Origin: Physcia stellaris
Lineage: Eukaryota; Ascomycota; Lecanoromycetes; Caliciales; Physciaceae
Direction of reading: 5' to 3'
Assembly: GCA_018902385.1 (NCBI GenBank)
Contig: JABSSW010000002.1
Coordinates: forward strand, 1,364,001 to 1,428,000
DNA: 64,000 bases
The translations under genes and the position numbers were made by a program. Position 1 is the first letter of the stretch. Each line of letters starts with the position of its first letter. Shown here in pieces: positions 44,394 through 55,309 of this stretch. The notes below the pieces were generated by a model. It ran no database searches. It saw nothing but the letters and a program-made list of their open reading frames with translations, and had not been told where the DNA came from.

Positions 44394-45025
44394 ATGCAAC
44401 GCGACCCCCAACAAAGCCATGAAGGCAGCCATCCCCAGCCCTCAAACCTTGGACCCGGCGAAGCATCCAGCACAAACCGCCCTCACCAACTCCAAAGCGG
44501 AGGCGACCGCGACCCAGAACTATACGGCAGCGGAAGCCATTCCCAAGGCTTAGACCACCCCCAATCATCAGCCACAGCCGCCGCACCAGCAGAGACCGCT
44601 TCCCCCACACCCACCCCCTGCGACGACCCCTACTACTGCGACTCCGACCACCAGAACCTCTACCACGACATGCTAACCGACCACCAACGCAACGGCATCC
44701 GGGGCCCCGCGCAACTCCGCGCTCTCTTCCGGCGCGAAGTGGAGAGTGGAGGCGACGAAGAATTGAGGAAGACGCTGCTTGACAATGGGCCTCTTATGTG
44801 CCACTATGGGTGGATCACGGAGGCGTTTTTGGGGGAGATGGGGGGGAGCATGTTGAGTGGTGATGAGGAGGAGGAGGAGGAAGATGGGGGAGTGGGAGTG
44901 ATTATAGTGATTCGGCGTATACGGCTTCGAGTGGGTTTTATGGGCGAAGGGAGAGGGTGAGGGGGGGTCAGGGGCTGGGGTATGGGGAGAGGGAGTTTGG
45001 GGAGGTGCATGGTTCTGGGGGTTGA
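44394..45025 (+). CDS. Small Cys/His-motif family protein, member 4, with a probable frame slip
   Basis: The first frame (44394-44960) gives a Pro/Ser/Gln-rich N-terminus (MQRDPQQSHEG) and a clear family core (TPCDDPYYCDSDHQNLYHDM, then NGIRGPAQLRALFRRE, ending HYGWI). After an acidic run coded by GAG repeats (about 44867-44885) this frame turns into an unlikely hydrophobic/basic tail. The neighbouring frame continues as SGSDYSDSAYTASSGFYG to a stop at 45023-45025, resembling the acidic/Gly tail of member 3. A one-base change in the GA/G-rich tract (sequencing or real) is the simplest explanation. Confidence 0.6.
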
Positions 45026-45901
45026 GGTTGGGGGGTTTCTTTGGTAGATTGGTATTTGTATTTGAGAGATTGACGAGGGTGAGACTATTGATGGTCAGCA
45101 TAGTCGGAGATCAGCATGTTATCTCTTTAGTGAGAAACCATATATCTGGCTTGCTTTGAATATAGAAATGTTTTCGAGACGTTCTGGAGCTACGAATTCC
45201 CTTCCAAGACTGTTGCCATCGAAGGTGACATTTCGTCATTGATCTTTCGTGAGTTTGTTCAATGATCAGTCCACGTTATCTAACTACTCTTAAAAACTTC
45301 CCACACACTTCTTGATTACTTCAAAGCGTGTGTTGAGATTGAACAGGAGGATATGAAGACGTGCTTTTTGACTAGGTTGTTCTCACCACTTGACCTTTCA
45401 ATACTCTCATGCTCATCTACGATTGTATAGCTATCAGAACGTTGGCTCTGGTGGGGGAAAATAGTCCTGCTCAGGGCTCGATAGAGTGACAGAAAAAGTT
45501 GGAGGTGTTCTAGATGAAGCATCTGGATGGAAATGATTCCAGAGCGTCAAAGGAGGAGTAATTGCGGAGAGACCACCTTTTAGAAGCTCAGAACCGATCA
45601 GAAGGCACGTAGACATTCAGTCCTGAGATATTACATTAAGAAGATGATGAGTAGCAAAAGCACAGTGAACATCACCAATGAACGAGAAAAATACTGACGT
45701 TGCGAGAAGGATGAGAAAATGGTACTGAATTGCATACACGCTTCTCACAGTCTTCTCTAGAGAACACTGGAGCCTGAAACATACACTATCAATAGCATGC
45801 AACCGCAAAATGAGCTACGATTCGCCCTTGCACGCATCCACAATCAAGCATCTCCTCCTAATGCCTTAGCAGCACTCGATATCCTCGTATGCCCATCATA
45901 A
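45026..45901. other. No gene seen
   Basis: The convergent 3' flanks of members 4 and 5. Only short frames. Confidence 0.5.
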
Positions 45902-46606
45902 TCAGTCACCATTAGCACGATCAGCCATGTCTTCTGCATCCCCATACCTCTTAGTCGGAGCCGCGGCCGGCAAAGTTGCACGCCGAGCAGGTCGAGATCC
46001 TCCAGCCGGCGGTGGAGATCTTTCAGTCGCAGGTCGAGACACACCACCCCAACTTGGGGCACCTCTGCCACCACGTCTTCCTGCATTGTGTCCGCCCCTG
46101 CCTCTACCTCCGCCTCCGCCAACCGCTCCACCAGGATGTCTTCCAGTAGGGGGTATTGTACCGGGAACTCTACCGTGACTAGGCACACCCAGACTCCCTC
46201 TGCGAGGGCCTGCTAGGCCTCGTGGGTCGCCATGTCTAACACCACCGCTCGTATTACGTCTTATGGGTAGTGATGGTAAGAGACCATGATGTCTCAGCAC
46301 CTCCTCATTTTGTCTAACGTTTAGCACGTCTCTACGAGATCCATATCTCCCCTCGAGCATCGCCTGGAGATCTGACTTGCCTCGCACTTCGACACTTAGA
46401 TCATTTCCAATCATTGCCAGAGTGTAGAACCAGTCATTATCGTGTTCATGTTGGCTGCGGCAAACTGTTCCGCCGGCGAATATTCCGTTACATCTGTTGG
46501 GATGGTTGCCGAACCCGGAAACCTGGTGGGTGACGTGGCCAAAAAATTGATTCCTTTGGCGTGGGTTCATGAACTGAGGATCCATGTGAACAAATGGGTT
46601 GTACAT
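45902..46606 (-). CDS. Small Cys/His-motif Gly-rich family protein, member 5
   Basis: 234 residues, ATG at 46604-46606. The N-terminus (MYNPFVHMDPQFMNPRQRN) is followed by the core: RCNGIFAGGTVCRSQHEHDN, then DWFYTLAMIGNDLSVEVRGK and SDLQAMLEGRYGSR, ending RHHGLLP. The [GP/K]-x-DLQAML segment corresponds to GPEELQAI of member 2. The tail is Gly/Arg-rich and contains APSWGGVSRPATE, shared with the 45-bp repeat region near member 1, and an Ala/Pro/Arg end. Function unknown. Confidence 0.65.
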   Translation of the reverse strand: MYNPFVHMDPQFMNPRQRNQFFGHVTHQVSGFGNHPNRCNGIFAGGTVCRSQHEHDNDWFYTLAMIGNDLSVEVRGKSDLQAMLEGRYGSRRDVLNVRQNEEVLRHHGLLPSLPIRRNTSGGVRHGDPRGLAGPRRGSLGVPSHGRVPGTIPPTGRHPGGAVGGGGGRGRGGHNAGRRGGRGAPSWGGVSRPATERSPPPAGGSRPARRATLPAAAPTKRYGDAEDMADRANGD

Positions 46607-46832
46607 CTTGCGAGGATGAGCTAGGTACGTAAAGTAAAGTAGCGTTAAATATCGTGAGGACGCAATTCCACAACTGTCTTCAGCGTCCGAGAGGGTGCCA
46701 ATGAAGATGCGGCCAAGGTTCGATTGTCGTTGATATGTAAACTCTGAGTTGGAGCAAGGGAACCAAGATATGAGAATATTTGATAAAACTGAGACTCGTA
46801 GCAGAAGAAGTTCGGGAAGAGGGTTTTAGATC

Positions 46833-46841
46833 CCTTTTATA
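46833..46841 (-). promoter_or_regulatory. TATA box of family member 5
   Basis: TATAAAAGG on the minus strand, about 230 bp upstream of the start at 46606. Confidence 0.5.
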
Positions 46842-48206
46842 GACGACCATGACTGCAGAGGGTACCATGAATCTTGGAATGACTTGTAGAGTCTGAGTCG
46901 AAGATCGGTAGAACTTGCAATTCGTCATGACTGAAGACGCAAGTGCTGAATTGATGATTATCGTCATAAGGTGTACGAGGAACCCTCTGATGACAACACG
47001 ATGCAATTTTGATGCATGTGATTCGAGACCTTGCGGCTTTCGCAGCTCTTCAGACGTTATCAATGATGATCTTGTCAATGACACAGCTTGATGCCAAGTA
47101 TTTTACCCGATTGGAAGTGGAGAAGGTCCAAACCGTATTTTTCACATGCACTGTCCTTCCTCGTCATTCGAAGGTACCCCAAGATCTAACCTTGAAGCCA
47201 ATGACGTCTTTCAATTTGATAGGGCAACTCTGGCGACCCGCAATCCAGTTCCTATTAGGTAAGATTATCATTATTGACCTCCTCCAGAGTCCTTTCGAGG
47301 ATAGAGTCCCAACCGTATTCGCTCCAACGCCCAACATATCGTGCTGCACATCCCTTTTCACAGATTGGCCTTACGCTCTAAATTTTCTTGTGCCGCAACT
47401 GACCCTTGCCAAAGCTATCGTATAGCAGCTAAGTCTACACAAGCCTGTCAATCGCGCGCCACAAGCACTCACACGGCCTCTCTTTGAGCTCGTCTCAAGG
47501 CTCTCCGTTTCAAACTGGCTTAAGAAAATAAGCATGAGAATAATTTCCCAGTAAGCTGAATGGTGACGCCGTGTTCTCGAAGTTAATGCATAGTCTGTCA
47601 AAATATGGCGGATGAGGTGATTTGGTCGGTTTTCATGACGCAGCGGCTGTGAACTTTGGTCCATAATGAAGAAACGGAGAAGCATCTATTAGGTACTGAG
47701 CAAGGACGCCAGCTTCTTCTGCAGGCTTATTTTCCCACTGGTACGTATTTATGGTGAGTGAACTTGAGAGCGCCAAGCCGGTCCACGATCGAAAAAGTAG
47801 ACTACAAGAGAGGATCTTTAATTGGGTTCGGGCTTTAGTCGTTTGAATACTATGTCTAAAAGACTTAACCTAATCTTGAGATTCTGGACCGTTTGAGTCT
47901 TATTTTCAATCCATTAACTATTTTCGTTGATGCGTTCTGATTCTTCAAACCCATGCGAATCCTGCGATATTCATCTCAGCGATCATTTATCTGACCGTAT
48001 CTATGTTCCCACAAATTTCCATGAGTGCAATGGCTTTCGAAAGAGCTTACTGCCACGCTTGCCATGATCCGTAACAACCTGATCGATGCGAAGGTCGCTA
48101 CGCATCATTGAACCATCTACTAACAGCTGTCATATCGCACACATGTAAGCAGTGTAATCTTTAGCGCTCCGTGGGTCTCAAGAGTATGACGTACTTTCGA
48201 GAAACT
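46842..48206. other. No supported gene
   Basis: Overlapping frames at 46680-47084 (-), 47009-47425 (+) and 47371-47685 (-) have no recognisable domain and no consistent splice signals. Confidence 0.45.
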
Positions 48207-48974
48207 CTATTCCCTTTTAGGGTCTTCAAGGAGCTGCCATGTTGTCACAAAATGGTCGTATCGCAATACGATCTGATCAGTCATGCTAATATATGAGTTT
48301 GCTCGAATATCATGATCAATCATATTGCACAAATTGTTGTTGAAAACCTCCTTGTAATCTTCGAGGAAATCCACAGTGCATCCCTGAAGCCATGGATAAT
48401 CGTGCTCTTTCAGTTTTGATTTGTCGTGCATAAATGTGACGTTTAAGAAGAGTTTTCCAAGATGTAGAGGATAGCATGACGTTGTATCCCGTGATCGACG
48501 GCTACCGAAGATGTGTTCTTTGCCGAAGACTTGCAGAAAAAGTCCTAGTATGGTGAAAAATCCGGTTTCGAGTGCATGATGAATGCAAGTTTGCGACTCC
48601 CAATCAGTGTTGATGGCAATGCGCGAGGTGATTATCATTTGCCTAATGTACTTCATAGGCGCAGGAACCAAGAGCCAGGTCACCTGTGACTCGGGTGACT
48701 CGGTTCCCCAAGTGATAGTATCCATCTTAATTTGAAGTTCTGAACCAATATTGACGTACGAGATGGTTTCGATCACTTCTTGTCGTAGCTGCTGATTGCA
48801 GGCCAAGAGCCCCCCTACGTTGGATTGAGGAAGTCGAGGAAGAGGTCCGCATCGATTCCGGTCACCAGGAGACTCAGGCGCCTTGTTTTCGGAAAGAAGT
48901 ACCATCTTGTAGATACAGTTGCGGATCTCACGGGGGATTCCGAATAGGTGGTTGGTGTTCAAAGCAGAAGCCAT
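48207..48974 (-). CDS. F-box-like / 2EXR-type fungal protein
   Basis: 255 residues from the ATG at 48972-48974. The N-terminal LFGIPREIRNCIYKMVL is the short helical motif of fungal F-box-like (2EXR-type) proteins of lineage-specific, expanded families; it is followed by PQSNVGGLLACNQQLRQEV, the LL..C.Q...E continuation typical of the group. The rest is an ordinary folded domain without catalytic motifs. The frame is open 27 codons further up (ATG at 49055), but the start chosen places the motif at the N-terminus as usual. The likely role, adaptor in protein interactions, is inferred. Confidence 0.7.
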   Translation of the reverse strand: MASALNTNHLFGIPREIRNCIYKMVLLSENKAPESPGDRNRCGPLPRLPQSNVGGLLACNQQLRQEVIETISYVNIGSELQIKMDTITWGTESPESQVTWLLVPAPMKYIRQMIITSRIAINTDWESQTCIHHALETGFFTILGLFLQVFGKEHIFGSRRSRDTTSCYPLHLGKLFLNVTFMHDKSKLKEHDYPWLQGCTVDFLEDYKEVFNNNLCNMIDHDIRANSYISMTDQIVLRYDHFVTTWQLLEDPKRE

Positions 48975-49647
48975 CTTGTGGGTCGATACAAGGCACTGAG
49001 CCGAAGTCAAAGGAATCTGGAAGTCTGTTTGAATAATCAGTGACCGATTCAACATAGTACATGTCTAATGTGGTTATCTAGGCTTTGTAGTTACTTACCG
49101 TTCTATCCAGTTTCTCGACTCCGAGCTTCCCCGACGGACTTTGAGGCTAGGTTCTGCTGGGCTAAGATCTTCGCAAACGCGAGTATGGGTCTGATAGAGC
49201 GATTCGAACGAGGAGAAATAGATAAAGCTGAACTGACCCGCGGCGAGGGGTTTGCTTTCGATACTCATACGATGATCGGAGCCCGGGATTGTGACCGAAA
49301 AGAGCATAGACAGATAAATCGAGTAAAGTTGTGACACACGGCAAATGCCGTGTTAACGCCATCTCCTGATTGGATTAGCGTGATGAGTCATACGAGAACT
49401 ACAGAAAGAATCAAGAGACCACCGTTCCAACATCGCATTAGACAACCCTTCTCCGTCACGAGCTCTTCACCAACAAATGGTAGCTGATTCACCTTGACAA
49501 CCAACCTTGTACAAACAGCCCAATGGAAGTAAAGCATTCAGATTGCCCAAATACATATCTACCATGATTCTACCATCTGGTCTCATAGCATGCAGTCATC
49601 TTCTCGCGTATTCAATCCCAGATCCCATCACCAAACCTTATCAACCT
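48975..49647. other. No gene seen
   Basis: Short mutually overlapping frames (for example 49068-49334 and 49095-49337). The minus-strand 3' end of the permease lies to the right. Confidence 0.5.
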
Positions 49648-51664
49648 TTAGAAAATTGCTCGCAAGATCTTCTTCCCCAATGGCAGCTGCTCCTTCTCCG
49701 CCAACGGATCAAGATGCAAACTCCTCAAACCAGTCGTAAGATCCATATCCGCCGCCCTGACGAACAAGCCTCCATGGCCCTTGCTCCAGACCTTCCAGAA
49801 CAGATACAATGCAACGATGATCAGCGCAGCGAGGTAGTTCTGGAAGAAAGTCTCCGCGTTGGGTTTGTCCCCGATGGGCCACACACTCGTGTAGAAGGCC
49901 GCGATGATGGCCAAAGTGCTGAGAATGAAACCTACCCACGAGCCAATGACGCCGAATTGGGACCGATAGGGGATTTCGTCGAGGCTGTGGCCTTGGACTT
50001 GCCAGCCGCGGCGGAAGCGGATGTGTGCGAGGCAGATGCTGTTCCACACGAAGAAGTACGACAGCCCCGATAACGACAGCAACCAGGTGAAGATGGTTTT
50101 GCTGGAGCTAGCCTCGGATATATACGCTAACAAGCCAAAGGCGAGTTGGATAACGATGCACCAGACGGGACGACCTTGCTTGTCGACGTAGGCAAGCAAT
50201 TTGGGACCCATTCCTGTGGCACCCATGGCTTGCATCGTTCGGGTGGAAGCGAAGGTACAGGAATTCGCGACCGAGATGACGGAGATGGTGATTACGGCGT
50301 TGAAGACCGAGGGGAGTCCTTTGACGCCTGCGAGACGAATGGCGAGGACAAAGGGCGAGGCTTTGGTGTTATCGCTAGATGCGCCGAGGAGTTCCTCTGA
50401 GTCGGAGGGAACGATTAGACCGACAATGAAGAGGGAAAGGACATAGAAAGTTGCGATACGCCAAAACACTATGGAAGTAAGTTAGTGATGACTTCAAAAG
50501 GTAATAATGCCGGATGAACTAGCGGGGTAATCAAGAAGTATCTCCAACTTTGCGAAATAGGGGGATGGGCTATAGGGGACTGACCTTGCTTGGTAGCTTT
50601 GGGAAGAGACTTTCTTGGATCCTCGGCCTCAGCAGCAGCAAGACCGACAAGCTCAGTACCAGCATAGGCGAAGGCGGCATTCACGAAGACGGAGCAGAAA
50701 CCCTTGAAGCCATTTTTGAAAGCTCCAGGTTCGTGCCAGTAGTGAGCACCGATGTAGCCTCGAGTGTCTGTTGGAACACCACCACAGTCGACCACGACAC
50801 CGAAAATAATGAAGCCGATGATTGCGACGATCTTGATCACGCCGAGGATGAACTCAACTATTGAAGATGTTAGTAGAAGTTGGTTCGACAAGGATGTTCC
50901 CACACGTACCCTCTCCATACCCTCGGACACCGAAGAATTGGATTGCGATCAGGAGGACAAGGAAGACGGTGACCCAAACTCCGGGGTGGATGTCATCACG
51001 CCAGAATTGGATGGTGAGACCAGCAGTGACGAGTTCGAATGGGAGGACAGTAAGCCAGGAGATGGCATAATCCCAGCCAATAGCGAAGCCCCTTTTGACG
51101 ATTAGCCACTGATTATCACCGCCGCATATTGAATCTATTTACCATGAAGGGTCGAGGAAGCGGACGAAGTAGGTATAAAAGGCCCCATTGACTGGGTAGA
51201 GGACGGCCAATTCTCCGAGCGCTTGCATGGTCATGAGCAACATGACCCCCGTTATCAGAAACCCGATTAGCTAGGCCACATATCAGCATCTTCGATATGA
51301 TCTTTCTCTGTATTGCGGAGCTAATCGGTTGAGACAAGCTTTGCGACCGTTGGACAAGATGTCATGCCCGAACTTACCACACTGCCGGGACCGCCGCTGA
51401 CGAAGGTCGGACCTGAGCCGACGAAGAGACCTGCGCCAATCGAACCCCCTGTGCAGCACGCGACAAGATTAGACTCCGGCCTACGGGCAGCACAAACGCA
51501 GGCGCAGAGTACATACCGATAGCAATCATCTGCATATGACGTCCTTGCAGCTTGCGCGCCAGAGGTGCCTGCGTTGGCGCACCAAAGGCCTCGACATCAC
51601 CCGAGTCACTGGAAGAGCCAGGTCCATAGGCGGTACTGATGCCCTTCTCCTTGGATGCATCCAT
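49648..51664 (-). CDS. Amino acid permease (fungal YAT / GAP1-like, APC superfamily)
   Basis: Six exons: 51517-51664, 51378-51448, 51143-51270, 50910-51091, 50585-50857 and 49648-50468 (540 residues). Introns of 68, 107, 51, 52 and 116 bp keep phase; donors include GTATGT, GTAAGT and GTCAGT. The hallmark first helix reads IAIGGSIGAGLFVGSG, followed by GELAVLYPVNGAFYTY and FAIGWDYAISWL. AAFAYAGTELVGLAAAEAED and PRKSLPKATKQVFWRI are the conserved middle of the YAT family. About 12 transmembrane helices are expected. It should import amino acids with protons at the plasma membrane; the exact substrate cannot be read from the sequence. A start 17 codons upstream (51715) is possible. Confidence 0.9.
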
Positions 51665-52325
51665 GCTGGACAGGACTAGTGCGGAGCGGTTATGCGAGAT
51701 AGAGACTTGCAGCAAGAGGCTGGGTCATGCAAACTGGAAGGAGAAGCAGCGGGAAAGATGAGTACATATATGAGGTCGGCGGATACGAGAGCTGAGTGAG
51801 GGTGAGAGGGGGCAGAGGGCGAGAGCTCGGGGTTGACTCGGACAGCGGGATGAAGAACCGATAAGGACCTGCCCTAACCAGACTACCGCTATCAGCAGAC
51901 CCGGCAATCTTTCCATAGAGGGACAAGCGTTGACACATCCCAAGCCCTTTAACGCCATTGGCGGCCTGGGCAAATTGTGGAGGGAATTTGTCGCGAGATT
52001 TGAGCCGGCGTGGAGGGAGAGCAGTAGTGAAGATGAAGTTGAAGTTGAGCAATTTGAGGATGCATCGCATAAATCTCCGCATAACCTCGTGTGCATTGCA
52101 TGGGGGTCTTGGCGTCCAAGGGGCGTGGGGATTTCGTGAGATGATGATGTCATCCATCTCGACATTTCCATTGCAATTTGCGGTTGATTTTCTATCTTAA
52201 TTCCCACTTTCCCATACCCTTTCTTCTGCTTAACAGTTAATTACTCGGGTCGCTCCTTCCACGTTGAATTGGACATCCCTTTATCGCTCTTTTGGATAGT
52301 ATACATCTCTTGTCCGTCGTTCACC
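51665..52325. other. Divergent promoter region, permease and SMP gene
   Basis: No gene. The divergent starts at 51664 (-) and 52326 (+) share this 660 bp. Open frames here are GC-skew shadows. Confidence 0.5.
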
Positions 52326-53264
52326 ATGTCTTTCCTCTTCAGATTCCAACCACTTCGGCAAATCACATCTTCAGCCATTCGATCAACCACCTCAAGCACT
52401 TTACGAACGATACCACCAAGTACGTTATTCACCTCCTTCTCTCCAGCTCCACTTCAGCTGCTAGCTGTATAGTGAGCCACAACAAGACCTCGGTAGCCTA
52501 CAGAGCTAACCACCAAGAGCACCTCTCCTCTACCAAACCCTGCATCGAAGCACTCATATTGACCACTTCCTCTCCTTCCAGCTCGATCTCCATTCTCCGC
52601 CATGTCTGCTCTCAGAGACGCCACTAAGCCTGCCGGCGAAGTCATCTCTGAAACCATGAAAGCGGAAGGTGGTCCTGCCAAAGGTTCTGCCGCCGCCCAA
52701 ATGCAATCCGAAGTCGCCAAATCCCAGCAGAACAACACCTCCAACACCACCAAATCCCCCGAAGCCCAAACCATCTCCGAGGTCGCCAAAGCAGAAGGTG
52801 GAACCACCAAGGGCTCTCAGTCTGCTCAGATGCAGTCCGAGCTCACCAAGCAGCGCAATGCCGAGCAGGGTGTATACGATAATGATACCAGTGCTGGGAC
52901 GAGCAACAAGTCGGCTGCTGGTCAGAAGATCTCGGAGGTTGCAAAGGCTGAAGGCGGGACCACCAAGGGCAGCGCTTCAGCCAAGATGCAGTCCGAGTTG
53001 ACCAAGGCTCAAAACAACAACCAGACTCCGAATCTTGGGGCCGACGTTGCTACTCGGTCTCACCTGGATAAGGGAGCCAATTTAGCCGAGGCCAAGGATA
53101 AGGTGATGCCCAAGATCCAGGCAGACCCTGAGCACGTTACCAAGGAGGAGGCCAACCTCCTCCGATCTCGCGAGCAGCGTGCTCATGGTGTTACTGAGAA
53201 AGGTGGTGTCGCTGCCACTGCTCAACACCTAGCTGCTGAAAACGAAAAGAAGGGGACTATCTGA
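52326..53264 (+). CDS. Seed-maturation-protein (SMP / LEA)-domain protein with mitochondrial-type presequence
   Basis: Two exons, 52326-52419 and 52582-53264 (258 residues). The 162-bp intron has GTACGT, an ATTGAC branch site and CCAG. Exon 1 encodes MSFLFRFQPLRQITSSAIRS and further Ser/Thr/Arg with no acidic residue, typical of a mitochondrial targeting presequence. Splicing joins it in frame to MSALRDATKPAGEVISETMK. Three SMP-type repeats follow (each I-S-E-[VT]-x-KAEGG-[TP]-x-KGSxxAxMQSE[LV]xK, at about residues 50-80, 92-122 and 140-170), then a C-terminal SREQRAHGVTEKGGVAATAQ block. SMP/LEA proteins are hydrophilic and stress-related (desiccation, heat). The second ATG at 52602 could yield a non-targeted form. 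Confidence 0.8.
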
Positions 53265-55067
53265 GGGATAAAAAATGGCTACTCTGGATCATCGAGGATC
53301 TTGGCGATCGATTGCTCCCACAGATAGCATGGCTTGTACAACAGGTAGCTCCGTCAAAACGTCTTACAAGCTCCATCCTGACAATCCGCAGATTTTCATA
53401 TTTAGCGAGCATCATCATGGCATAGTCGGCATTTACATGGCTAGCGACTTGAAATAATTCTAGTACACTAGATAAAAATATACTATCCTCCTCTCTGCTT
53501 ACTTCCATCATTAGACTCATGAGCGCCTTATCAAAGTATCCAGAGTCTGTTTCAGTGGACAGGTCTCCAGAACCTCCTTCTTCAGTGCGCCAACTTACTC
53601 CAATCTATGAGTCAATGAGGCTCCCAGATCCTTGCACAAGCAGCACATATCATACACAAATTTCGGTTCTGCAGTCACATTACACTGCCCGCTAGCACCC
53701 ACCCCATCTCCTACTAGCGCAACACTCTCGGAGATTTCCAAGGCGCGTGGAACGCTGGAAGCGACCCACAAGGCGTCCGTACGGTAATCTTGCCGCCTCG
53801 CTTGCCGTCCCGCTCACTCCCTCAAAAGCACCCATTTATCAGTAAGCGCCCCAATATCTTATTCTCTCCACTTCCTCGCGTCGGAAATCGGTGGGGGTGA
53901 CTCACTGCATCTAATTTCCGTTTGCGAGATAACGTAGGTAGATAGGTAGATAAGATTCTACGATGGAGTAAGCACCGGGGACATGTGATTAGATTTGATA
54001 TTAGCGCTTATCTTACCCATCGATCGTTGATATTGGGTGATGGGATCATGTGAGGAGTTGTGGAGCCGAGAAGGATGAGGCTAGTGCTTATGGTTGAGAG
54101 GAATGCGGTGAGGTGTCTCGGGTGTTTATCTGGTCGCGTGGTTGTTGGGGTTTGTGCGTAGGTTAGATGGTGGATGGATTGGATGGGTTTGTGGATTGGG
54201 ATACCGTCCTTCGAGAGCCAGTGGGTGGGATGTACTTTGGTGATCATCACCGTGTAAGCGTTATCTGTGGTAGTCGGGAGAAGCCTTTGCTGTTGTGTGA
54301 AAGGGGATAAGGAAGGGTTGAGATGGTGATTCGGCTTATCTTTTCCTCAAGAAGAGCAGAGAAGAGACAATTAACCATATCCAGGTGAGAAGCGGAATTT
54401 CTTGAAGAATTGTTGTTGGATGGTGATCATCTTTGTCGAGATTCGATCCCAGGATCGTGGAGGGTTGAGTTTCTTGTGCTTTGCTGTCATGAGTCTCCTC
54501 TTCGGGGAGGAGAACGAGAATTAGCTTTGGCTTTACATTCGTTCTTGATGTTGGATCTGGGATCTCTTGTACGTGAGATAAATGTTGAGACTCTGATGCT
54601 TTACTTGAAGAGACAAAATCTCAAAGTCTGCAACCTCACCCACCTTTGTAAAGGGGATAAGAAAACAAGAAAACAAGAAGAAAAGAGAAGAGACGAAGCA
54701 AAATGGGAAGAGCGTAGAATTCGGGAAGGAGACTCAAGCTCTTCGAAGATGGCGAACATATTCAGTATTGAATGGAAACGAAGATCGCAGTCAGGATGAA
54801 ACTAGAGAATACCGTTTGGGCTAGAAATCTTTTTGGATGTGATAGATGGATCTTGAGACTTCAGGGAATATTCTGTTCTTGACTACAGCAAATATATTGC
54901 ATTCCCTCCCGAAATGAAAAAGTCATCAAGGCAGTCTCTAGCAACGAAATCCCTGAATAGTCACAAGATATAGGATAGCCTCAACATGTAATCCTAACGG
55001 AATTCCTACTTCGTGGACAAACGATACTACACCGGCACAAATAAATGAAGATGGAAAAATCTTGGAC
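53265..55067. other. Mostly non-coding
   Basis: A GATA/GTAG-rich patch near 53.93-53.96 kb and a GA-rich patch near 54.66-54.7 kb. The only candidate is the weak ORF at 54008-54250. A frame at 54410-54799 (+) is low-complexity toward its end and unsupported. Confidence 0.45.
54008..54250 (-). CDS. Weak candidate small membrane protein (possible first exon)
   Basis: 80 codons from ATG at 54250: a basic, His/Pro/Thr-rich N-terminus, then one hydrophobic helix (LTAFLSTISTSLILLG). A GTAAGA donor near its end (after NDRW) suggests it continues in another exon downstream on the minus strand (an in-phase acceptor TCGTAG lies near 53.96 kb). No family is recognised. Confidence 0.25.
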   Translation of the reverse strand: MMITKVHPTHWLSKDGIPIHKPIQSIHHLTYAQTPTTTRPDKHPRHLTAFLSTISTSLILLGSTTPHMIPSPNINDRWVR

Positions 55068-55309
55068 GACTGCATGCAGCGGACAAGACAATCTAGGGTT
55101 GGCCTGGTGATTTGACGCCCTAACCCTATGAAGACCCTGTGATTACTGGGTGTGTGCGGTTACCCGGTGGATACTTCTGGACTGCACTGCATGCAGTGAA
55201 CTGCATGCAATGGACTGCATGGACTACATGCAACGAATTTCATAATTTTTTTGAGTAACACAGACATATGGAAACATTTTAGTCTAACGATTATAGACTG
55301 CATGCAACA
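55068..55309. repeat. Cluster of GACTGCATGCA palindromic motifs
   Basis: TGCATGCA/G occurs in 55068-55079, twice more in full in 55181-55235 (with two shorter GCATG/ACATGCA variants there) and again in 55297-55309. The core GCATGC is a perfect palindrome. Adjacent sequence is AT-leaning and non-coding. Could be a protein-binding cluster or the debris of a small repeat. Confidence 0.6.

Noticed and set aside
50146-51105. Several + strand frames opposite the permease exons
   Set aside because: Shadows; the minus-strand exons have in-phase introns and the family motifs.
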